Assembly (NCBI GenBank): GCA_022494885.1
Contig: JAGVSM010003666.1
Location: forward strand, 1-64,000
DNA from: Micrasema longulum
Lineage: Eukaryota; Arthropoda; Insecta; Trichoptera; Brachycentridae
DNA: 64,000 bases
Direction of reading: 5' to 3'
Both the position numbers and the translations under genes were made by a program. The notes below the pieces were generated by a model. It did not search any database. It saw only the letters and a program-made list of their open reading frames with translations, and was not told the DNA's origin. Each line of letters opens with the position of its first letter. Position 1 is the first letter of the stretch. Of the stretch, positions 56,815 through 64,000 are shown in pieces.

Positions 56815-57070
56815 AAACACTTTAGAGAAGACGATGCTGAGTACGAAGGTGTAATCATTTATTCAGATGAATCTCACCCGCATCAACAAAGGTTTCAGTT
56901 CTTCTTTACCTTCACGAAAACGAACAGATGGCATGATTGAATGTTACGCAGATGTTGAATGTTACGCAGTGTGTAAAGTGGCCACTTAAATCAGGCAATG
57001 ACAGGTCGTTGTTTTTGTAAATACCCTTCCATTTTCCTTTTCTTAAATAATCTTCTCTGTTGCATATAAA
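56815..57070. mobile_element. Hairpin-like element family D, copy
   Basis: ACAACAGCGATAAACACTTT at the left and CTTCTCTGTTGCATATAA at the right are inverted arms, around ATGAATCTCACCCGCATCAA and GTGTAAAGTGGCCACTTAAA. Shorter than the copies at 17 and 19 kb. Confidence 0.72.
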
Positions 57071-58164
57071 TATTTTTTAAAATGTTTTCACTAACTAATT
57101 TACTGGTTTTAAAAAACTACATAGTTACTTACAAAATTATATTGTGAATAATAACTTAATATATAAAATAGTAAAAAATTTATTCCAGGATGACATAGCA
57201 TCGATGCTAATTATCGTTATTAAAGTAGTGAAATATTTATTTATGCTTTATTAAGTTAGTTCATAACATCTTAAGAAGTAATATAAACTTTTAATAATAG
57301 TACATTTTTTTATCAAAACTTCTCAAGAATATATTCTTTTAAAATTAATTTTAAATATATTTATTTATTTATTCATGTTTTTTCTCTTACAAACTATAAT
57401 TAATAATAAAAATAATGTAACCTCACTGGAGTTACCCGTGCCGTGGAGACTAACAATATACTATTTTTCAATATTTTACATTTGAGAACAAACAAAGAAG
57501 ACTAACTTAATAAATAGAGATAATTAACCAAATATTCTGACAGGTTTCAACACTACGTATTTATGTTTATAATTAATGTATGTACATCTATATTATTTAT
57601 ATTACAAAATGCACAATGAAAATAACAAAAACCTAACATAAGCTACCGTTTTACTGTAATCGATAAAGTGATTCCTGAAGCTGGCACTGATTACACTATG
57701 TTTCCAGTATACCTATTTATACCTGTTTATACATTATACGATCACCTGCACGACGACTGCGCACCGCGCACTGCGCACCATAGTCCTCACGCCGCAGTTT
57801 GATGTTTGATGTTTGATGGTTTCATTGTCTTGTCGCATAAAGGGGCCTTTACACAACCACATTATCATTGAGATTTGACGAAATAATGAAATTAATGATA
57901 AATAATGATTTATTACTGATTTATTTGCATTTATTGCATGCGTTCTTGATTTTCCAAAAATATTTTGGCCTTGAGGACGCTTTCAAAAAAGTATTTGCTA
58001 ACATGGGAATCAAGAAAAAAGAGACATATTACTTTTAAAGTAAAAGTATTTATCTTTACATAATTAGATACCTTTTTACAAAAGGTGGAACTTTAAAAAA
58101 AAAGTAATCCTACTACATTATTTTAGATGAACAGTGATTTTAAAATTTTGTTACTAATTATTAA
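57071..58164. other. Unassigned DNA
   Basis: No gene recognised. 57359-57460, with TTATTTATTTATTCATG and GGAGTTACCCGTGCCGTGGA, may be a LINE tail. Confidence 0.4.
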
Positions 58165-58605
58165 AAAGAAACATATTACAACAGAGATAAAGAACAATTT
58201 AGAAAAGGAAACATGGAAGTTTAGACATCTACAGGGCTTATGATCTGTTATTGGCTGGTTTAAGTGGCCACTTTACACACTGCGTAACACTCACCATTCT
58301 GCCCATATTTGAACATCTACATTCCTTCAATTCTTTCATTTGTTGATGTTTATGAAGTCAAAGAGCTGAAACCTTTATTTATGCAGGTGAGATTCATCTG
58401 ATTAAATTATTTCACCTACATACTAGGCAACGCCTGAAAATTTCTTTTCAATTTCTATATTTCTCCTTGGGCCAGGTGGATTTATCTACAATATTTTGAG
58501 TTTGTCCAAATTTTTGTAGCCAAGGACTGGATACAATTCCCTAGGGAGCTGTGATTGCAACAGAGATGAAGAACAATTTAGAGAAGGAGAAGAAATATTT
58601 AAAAA
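58165..58605. mobile_element. Hairpin-like element family D, copy
   Basis: Begins ACATATTACAACAGAGATAA, contains CATCTACAGGGCTTATGATC and CCACTTTACACACTGCGTAA, then AGGCAACGCC, TTTTGAGTTTGTCC and CAACAGAGATGAAGAAC at the right. Here the terminal CAACAGAG blocks are direct rather than inverted. Confidence 0.72.
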
Positions 58606-58891
58606 GAGCTGACAAAAAAAATCAGAAAACCCATTGAAATAGTGAAAATCATAACTATTCACAGGACCCATGATAAGTGTTTTTTTAATCAGTAAATATA
58701 TTTATAAAAATGTTTTTTACAAAAACATTTTTTAATACAAAAAACATTTGACACTTTTTTTTTGTTTATTTATGCAAGTTGCGACGAAGACAAACCATTC
58801 CTAACAAAACTCTTTTTTTATGTAACTCGTTACCAAAGCTACGACATTATTAATGTTTTCCACTTAATTATTGATTTATGATTATATAATC

Positions 58892-58985
58892 GGGCCAGGA
58901 AGCCCAATCACATTGGTGAATTACAGTACAGAAAACCCAGGCTTGAGAAAAATCACTTTTTTGTGTTCTCACTGGGAATTGAACC
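58892..58985 (-). mobile_element. SINE family B, copy 7, partial
   Basis: Body plus B-box only (GGTTCAATTCCCAGTGAGAA on the minus strand). The A-box half is replaced by unrelated sequence with AATGATGATGATG. Confidence 0.8.
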
Positions 58986-59125
58986 TTACCACCTTTAGGT
59001 GCGGAAAGGGAATGATGATGATGAAAGTAAGGATAAATATTAGTTTCTATCAGTGTTGCCAATTCAGCGACTTTGTCGCTAGATTAAGTTTTTTTTTAAG
59101 CGAGCTGTCAATAGTTAAAGTAAAA

Positions 59126-59254
59126 ATGGAATCACTTGTGATGAAGAAATTTTTCTCCCTAAAATACAGAAAGGAATGGGAAGACAAACATTTCAAGTTT
59201 ATTCCATTAAAATTAAATATTTTTGTCACTAATATGACATGTAATTACTTATAA
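59126..59254 (+). pseudogene. Possible hAT transposase N-terminal remnant
   Basis: Frame from ATG at 59126: MESLVMKKFFSLKYRKEWED. The YRxEWE text just ahead of a BED-type zinc finger is common at the start of hAT transposases, but no zinc-binding residues follow. Placement just inside the left end of a hAT-like element supports it. Confidence 0.35.
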
Positions 59255-59439
59255 CAATATGATATTGTGTGACATTACTTACTTTTAACAAAAACAACTT
59301 TTGTTTTATTTTACACTGGTATTAAAACATATTATGTATTTATAACTTTTTGATAATGCACAAGGCTATGGAGACGCTCTTTCACTATTTTGCATAATAA
59401 TAGCGTTCCGTATTTTTTTTTAAATTGGAAAAACAATTT

Positions 59440-59935
59440 TTTAAAATTTATTTTTTTATTTATAAATTTCAAAAAAGGTACCGTTTTTTTTTAAATTCTA
59501 TACATATCTACACCCATCTAGTAAATGTTATCACTGTAACTCTCCAAACGAACTCTTGTGCCTTGAGAGTGGCTTACACTGTTGTAGTAGTTGTTTATTT
59601 ATAAGAGTTTATATAATTTTAAATACGAGTACATAAAAAAAAAAAATTAGGATATATTAAAAAAAAACCGAAAACAATAATACATTCATACTAATTAAAA
59701 TTTAATGTAGTTTTTACACGTGTTCAAAAAATTTCTTTAGATTTACTTTGAATTTATTTATTGATATATTATTTTTGATAGTTTTTAGTTGATTGGGAAG
59801 ATTATTATAATTTTTTACACCTTTAAAGACAAAGCTATTTTGACCATGACTAGGGTGGAATTTAGGAATTTTAATATTATGTTGGTATCTGAGTGACTTA
59901 TTCATCTCAAATTCTTTTATTTTTTATAATATAGG
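59440..59935 (-). mobile_element. LINE 3' end nested in the hAT-like element
   Basis: Minus frame 59714-59905 reads KIPKFHPSHGQNSFVFKGVK, NYNNLPNQLK, INKFKVNLKKFF. FKGVKxYNxLP and FKxxLKxxF are the last blocks of Jockey/CR1-group proteins. The same 3' end is at 39425-39870. 5'-truncated. Confidence 0.8.
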
Positions 59936-60307
59936 GTCTGTTTTTTTTTAATTTAGAGTTATTTATCATAATTAAATATTTTTCTTATTAATATTAAGGT
60001 AATAATCATTTACTACTCAATATTTTTTTATCAGTAGCACCGAAAATATTTTTTTTATCGAATTTCCTTTACTTATGACATTACCAACTTTAATCTGTTT
60101 AATTTCTATTAAATAAAAACCCAAACATATTTATTTTTTAATTACTAAAACTGCCGCCAAAAAACCTTGCCCCCTCCCCTCCTATCACCAATCCCCCTCC
60201 CTGCCTTCGCCACCGCCCCTCCGTCATACATCTTAAGATTTAGCGACTTCTAGCGACTTTTGAACCTCTGTTTAGCGACATTTGCTCGTGACGAGTCGGC
60301 AACTCTG

Positions 60308-61385
60308 GTTTATATACTAATTGTAATATAAGTTAACTTGAGAAATAAATAAAAAAAAACGTCATCTTCTGTACCTACATAATACATTTGAAAAGGTATT
60401 TTTTAAAATTGAACTCTGGTGTAGACGCACTATAACAATGGTAAACTCTTCCCACAGCTAGTCTTCACAACGGGAAATGGTAAAACGGTTTAATTATCGC
60501 GCTAATAAGCAGGTGCATCAAATTGCAATAGGGAACTAATTAGGTACTAAATCAAATCATTCTTTATTGTATTGTGTACCTACAGTACCTAGCGTAGTGG
60601 AGCCTAACTAGAAAACAAGCGTAATTAATTCGTTCATAGTAAATAAGACACATTTCACGCTGTGAAGTTCCAGAATCGATTCCCATTTGGCCCATTTCGT
60701 TCGTATCGTCCAAATCCACGGAAGCAATGGGATCTTTTTATGATTTTTTTATTTTTCAACAAGTAAAAAATTACGACTGCAATGGTACTTTTTTATATTT
60801 TCTGAGATATGTTATTATTTTGGCTGTGATTTAATATCTTATTTTATTTAAAATTTGATTTGGGGTGCTCGTATCAAATTTTTTTTCGTGCGTCGCGCGT
60901 CAAATAAATTTATTAAAAGGTTTATAATACACGCATATTTTGAATTACCAGTTAAACGAAATGTTACGCGCCCTGTGGGACAAACAGCACGGATGACGTT
61001 TTGGCACCAAACTTGTAAGCAACGTTTATTAGAAGTGCTGTCGGCGGTCATAACGCGTGACGTCAAAATGACGTGATGCCAACTGAGAGCCGTTTTGTTT
61101 GTTCTCATTTTTAGATTCGAAAATTATAATTGAAATCTCGTTTTGAAAACATTGATAGTCATATCATTGGAATCGTAAAATCTGCTCTAAACATAGATTT
61201 TATTTTTAACGTTACTTCCGACTTGTGAAAATACCCTTTAAGGGTGGATTCTTGAATTGATATATTATTATTAAGTAATATAGTTACATAATAATATGGT
61301 AATGTTTTTTTATCTACTACAATCTTTTTTTTAAATAATTTATTTTGTTAATCATTAAACTGTAATTTATTAAATCCTTACAAAA
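60308..61385. other. Unassigned DNA
   Basis: No gene supported. Overlapping opposed frames at 60848-61108 show no motif. Confidence 0.45.
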
Positions 61386-61425
61386 TGTTGTTGAATATTT
61401 GTATATAACCATTTACCGACTTTTC

Positions 61426-61471
61426 TATGTCTAACGGTTTCGAGACGTACCTGTCTCTTTGTCAGGACACC
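61426..61471 (-). ncRNA. Hammerhead-like motif, family alpha (61.4 kb)
   Basis: Minus strand: GTGTC, core CTGACAA (61459-61465; G to A at one position), stem II GAGAC/GTCTC (5 perfect pairs) around AGGTAC, intact GAAA, CCGT, U-A, then GACAT pairing with GTGTC. Confidence 0.65.
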
Positions 61472-61533
61472 AATTAAACCAACATGCAAAACGGCGGTTA
61501 TATGCAGTTTAATTCAAACATGTAGTTTAATTG

Positions 61534-61580
61534 GTGCCCTGACGGAGAGACGTTTACACATCGAAACCGGTAGACACAGA
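61534..61580 (+). ncRNA. Hammerhead-like motif, family alpha (61.5 kb)
   Basis: + strand: GTGCC, core CTGACGG (61539-61545; last A to G), stem II eroded (GAGAC against ACATC), intact GAAA, CCGG, U-A, then GACAC. Confidence 0.6.
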
Positions 61581-61725
61581 AAATTCGGTAAGTGGTTTTA
61601 TACAAATATTAAATAACATTTAGTAAAATCTTTGACCACAAAGTTTAAAAATTAATAATATATTAAATCCTTTTTTATTATTTAGAAAGTGTGGATTTTT
61701 ACGGGTTAAAAACAATAAATAAATT

Positions 61726-61984
61726 CGTCGGCCTCGTGGTGTAATGGTCAGCGCGTTTGCCTACCAAGCAAGAGGTCTCAGGTTCGATTTCCGACATGGT
61801 TAATTTGAAATATTTATTTAAACAGTGTTTTCACACAAGAATATTTAATAGTCCCTGGACTGGTACCTGAAGTGTAAGACTGATCATTTTATCTTTTTGT
61901 AACAAAAAAAATATCAAGATACGCTGCGATTGGTGTACGAATGCTGTGCCCTATGCACAAAGGAAATGATGACGATGATGATGA
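61726..61984 (+). mobile_element. tRNA-derived SINE family C, copy 3
   Basis: GTCGGCCTCGTGGTGTAATG head, B-box AGGTTCGATTTCCGACATGG, body GTCCCTGGACTGGTACCTGA and GTAAGACTGATCATTTTATC, and a GATGACGATGATGATGA tail. Full length. Confidence 0.93.
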
Positions 61985-62064
61985 AATACATGAAAAATAT
62001 TCCGAATTAAAAAAATACCAGTCATTTGATTATTTCTTTCGATTAATCTACCTTATTTTTATTT

Positions 62065-62916
62065 ATGTACTTGTACGCTGATGATCTTAAAATACGAGTA
62101 TATAATAAAACTGATAAAGTGGAGAATTGTGTTAAATTGCAGACTAATTTGCAAACTTTATTGAGTTGGTGCCATAAAAGCGATATGCAATTGAACATTA
62201 AAAAGTGCTACTCTATCAGTTTTACTCGTAAAATTAACCTAATAATTTTTGACTACTCTCTTGGTGACAAACCATTAAGTAGGGTTAACATTATTAAGGA
62301 TTTCGGGGTTTATTTTGGCACAAAATTAAATTTTAAACATTATATAGATTACATAACTCGTAAGTCACTTAAGCTACTGGGGTTCCTAAAGAGAGTAACC
62401 AAACCCTTTAAAAAACCGGAAACTGTCATATGTCTATATGTGAGTTTGATTCGCAGTAATCTTGAGTATGCCTCGTGCGTATGGAGTCCGCAATACCAAA
62501 ATCATATAAATTCAATAGAATCTGTTCAAAACAAGTTCTTAAAGTACCTTTTGTATAAGTTCCAAATTCCTAACCCACGTTCAAATTCAAATTACGAGCA
62601 ACTTCTAACTCTTTTTCATTTTAATTCTCTGATAAAACGCCGCGTTGTTTTCGATATAAAATTTCTGTATAAAATATTAAACTACAAAGTAGATACTAAC
62701 CTCCTTAATAAAATACAAATAAATGCGGGATTGAGAACACTCAGACATCGGGAAATATTTAAACTGCCTCTGTTTTCAAATAATGCTACATACCACACAC
62801 CTATGGCCCGCATGTGTCGGGAATATAATATATGCCGAAACAATAAAATTGACATTTTTCAAGATACTCTCTCAGCTTTTGCGAATAATCTCTTAGGAAT
62901 TAATCTTATTCAATAA
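62065..62916 (+). CDS. LINE reverse transcriptase, C-terminal 283 residues
   Basis: The longest open frame in the window. It opens at the catalytic box YADD (residues 4-7, MYLYADDLKI), then LSWCHKSDMQLNIKKCYSIS, KDFGVYFG, SLKLLGFLKRV, CLYVSLIRSNLEYASCVWSP, SIESVQNKFLKYL, IKFLYKILNYKVDT and TYHTPMARMCREYN. This order is that of a Jockey/CR1-group reverse transcriptase from motif C to the end. The frame starts a few codons before YADD, after a TAA near 62043, so the endonuclease and fingers are missing: a 5'-truncated copy with an intact tail. The ATG is internal, not a real start. A 3' region to about 63130 ends in AATAAAATCAAATAAAATA. It implies a comparatively young insertion. Confidence 0.9.
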   Translation: MYLYADDLKIRVYNKTDKVENCVKLQTNLQTLLSWCHKSDMQLNIKKCYSISFTRKINLIIFDYSLGDKPLSRVNIIKDFGVYFGTKLNFKHYIDYITRKSLKLLGFLKRVTKPFKKPETVICLYVSLIRSNLEYASCVWSPQYQNHINSIESVQNKFLKYLLYKFQIPNPRSNSNYEQLLTLFHFNSLIKRRVVFDIKFLYKILNYKVDTNLLNKIQINAGLRTLRHREIFKLPLFSNNATYHTPMARMCREYNICRNNKIDIFQDTLSAFANNLLGINLIQ

Positions 62917-63130
62917 GTACACACGTACAACTTATTTTTATTGCATTGTATCCTGTATAAAAAAAATAATTAAAAAAATATGTATTACAACTTAATGTAT
63001 AAATCTATTTTGTGTAATTCTATAATTGAAGATATATATGCATGTAAAATTTTATCGACGAATGCTTTCAAATTGCATGTTTTCTAGTATGTATTTTTGT
63101 TGAATTACCTAATAAAATCAAATAAAATAA
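62917..63130 (+). mobile_element. 3' untranslated end of the 62-kb LINE
   Basis: Follows the stop of the 283-codon frame and ends in AATAAAATCAAATAAAATA at about 63111-63129, a typical LINE 3' end. Confidence 0.7.
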
Positions 63131-63249
63131 TTATTAAAAATCCTAACTCGTTTACATTACACCATTACCAGTAGCAAATTATGCATGCATAACCGTGACA
63201 AACCGCAACCCATTTCTCATTACCGGAATTTACGGGAGATGATTACGAT

Positions 63250-63303
63250 ACAGCCTGGTCTAACATATATCATTATACAGCCTAGTCTAACATATAACAT
63301 ATT
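63250..63303. repeat. Tandem 27-base repeat, 2 units
   Basis: ACAGCCTGGTCTAACATATA and ACAGCCTAGTCTAACATATA head two adjacent units at 63250 and 63277. Confidence 0.8.
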
Positions 63304-63547
63304 ATGATGTTGCCTCAGGTTGGACAGTTTGATAGCGGGATTGTGACGTCAGTAATGGCAGTCCTTGACCCCCGTGTCAGAGCTGGAATAATGACCTACC
63401 GCGGCCGCCATGTAATCTACTGAATAATGGCTTCATATTAAGAGAAGGAGCGCCGGACGGTCTTTATATTATAGTCCCGAGAATCACGAATACGCTAAAC
63501 ATGAACTTTTTAAAAAATAATTTAACCGTCTTTGTATTTTTCTACAG
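63304..63547. other. Unassigned DNA, locally GC-richer
   Basis: CTACCGCGGCCGCCATG (63396-63412) and TGACGTCA are present. No promoter can be argued from this alone. Confidence 0.35.
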
Positions 63548-63662
63548 ATTTGTTAACACCGGAACCTCTTTTTACGCGGGGACACGTTCCACTCAGTACC
63601 AACAAGTACAAGTAGACAATACAAAATTGTTTCGTCCCAGGACTCGACCATTGTCCACGTGA
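63548..63662 (+). other. Candidate exon with an acceptor-like border
   Basis: The left border TATTTTTCTACAG (63535-63547) is acceptor-like. From 63549 a frame runs FVNTGTSFYAGTRSTQYQQ, VQVDNTKLFRPRTRPLST to a TGA at 63660. No protein family recognised. Could be a terminal exon or chance; the composition is less A/T-driven than its surroundings. Confidence 0.22.
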
Positions 63663-63847
63663 AAGCAGAAAGAGAAAAAATCCCTTTTATTATTTAGTTT
63701 TTTTCTTGGTCTTGAGTCTTTATTCAATAAAATATACACACAAACAAAGTATTGAAACATATTTTGTCCCGATAAACTATTTAATTATATTCAAATATTT
63801 TTTATAGTGCTACTTTTTACAAGGTAATCTCTTCAAGTCAATTAGAA

Positions 63848-64000
63848 GGACTACTGAGGCCCTATTTGAAATCTTCTTTATCCCCCAGAGAGTGATTAGT
63901 TTCTTGGTTTTTATTTTTTGCATGCGTTTACACTTAGCTTTATGTATCAGGACTACTGAGGCCCTATTTGAAATCTTCTTTATCCCCCAGAGAGTGATTA
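63848..64000. repeat. Direct repeat, 101-base period, cut by window end
   Basis: AGGACTACTGAGGCCCTATT starts at 63848 and again at 63949. At least 52 bases match exactly, to the end of the window, with about 50 bases of spacer. The repeat continues beyond the window, so it could be a minisatellite. Confidence 0.85.

Larger units (their letters stand above)
59051..60307 (+). mobile_element. hAT-like transposon, with a nested LINE
   Basis: Ends CAGTGTTGCC (59051-59060) and complement of CAGAGTTGCC (60298-60307), with CAGNG tips. Flanks GTTTCTAT (59043-59050) and GTTTATAT (60308-60315) match at 7 of 8 bases, as an old hAT 8-base duplication would. Subterminal GTCGCTAGA-type motifs repeat at both ends. 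A LINE tail (59440-59935) is nested inside. Confidence 0.72.
61386..61630. repeat. Penelope-type inverted terminal repeats, family alpha
   Basis: Left arm about 61386-61495 and right arm about 61519-61630 are inverted copies, separated by about 24 bases. Each has a hammerhead-like motif, a TTAATTGG block on the inner side, and GTAAGTGGTT and CAAATATT on the outer side. No coding sequence between them. Confidence 0.8.

Noticed and set aside
60848..61108. Two overlapping opposed frames (73 and 86 codons)
   Set aside because: Opposed frames over the same G+C-richer patch with no motif; likely chance.
17450..61984. tRNA genes suggested by A- and B-boxes
   Set aside because: Heads lack a paired acceptor stem, recur with a conserved non-tRNA body and end in A-rich or GAT tails, so they are SINEs.
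1..64000. CRISPR array, rRNA, prokaryotic operon, provirus with long terminal repeats
   Set aside because: No regularly spaced short repeats, no rRNA-like sequence, no dense coding, and no gag-pol-like frames or long direct terminal repeats were seen.

Overview
This window looks like non-coding, repeat-dense nuclear DNA from an insect, possibly a moth or a relative. The evidence is high A+T content, many tRNA-headed SINEs, 5'-truncated non-LTR retrotransposon (LINE) tails, Penelope-like elements, and small inverted-repeat DNA elements. There is no operon structure, no dense coding, no rRNA and no CRISPR. I found no complete host gene. Two short + strand segments (49992-50037 and 63548-63662) have splice-site-like borders and could be exons of a gene whose introns fill the window. 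Both are weak.

Layout. 0-7 kb: A/T minisatellite, a MITE, a decayed LINE, and a Penelope-like cassette (5647-6538) with inverted arms and a GIY-YIG remnant. 7-12 kb: two RTE-like LINE tails, a SINE split by a hAT transposon with a perfect 8-bp target duplication (8646-9496), and LINE fragments with a SINE nested in one. 12-21.5 kb: SINEs of three families, hairpin-like elements (one with a SINE inside), and a near-identical 358-bp tandem duplication. 21.5-28 kb: MITEs, an RTE tail, a DNA transposon (23581-24844) carrying a nested LINE, and a LINE tail. 28-36 kb: mostly unassigned A/T-rich DNA. 36-49 kb: the second, uninterrupted copy of the same DNA transposon (36060-36862), several LINE tails, a Penelope-like GIY-YIG ORF (41853-42380) and SINEs. 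49-64 kb: LINE tails, MITEs, SINEs, a second hAT-like element (59051-60307) with a LINE inside, inverted ribozyme-bearing repeats, and the longest open frame of the window, a 283-codon LINE reverse-transcriptase fragment (62065-62916).

The most interesting thread is a set of hammerhead-ribozyme-like motifs in the Penelope-type terminal repeats, at 5.7, 6.5, 25.5, 35.4, 41.8, 48.8, 61.4 and 61.5 kb. They fall into three sequence families. All share a CTGANGA-like box, a stem, GAAA, a short self-complementary stem III (CCGG or CTAG) and a U-H cleavage position, and in most copies AGTGGTT follows shortly downstream. Each copy is damaged, mostly at different core positions, so family consensuses look closer to functional than any one copy. 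The rest of the window works as a record of nested insertions, several of which can be ordered from target duplications or an empty-site paralogue.
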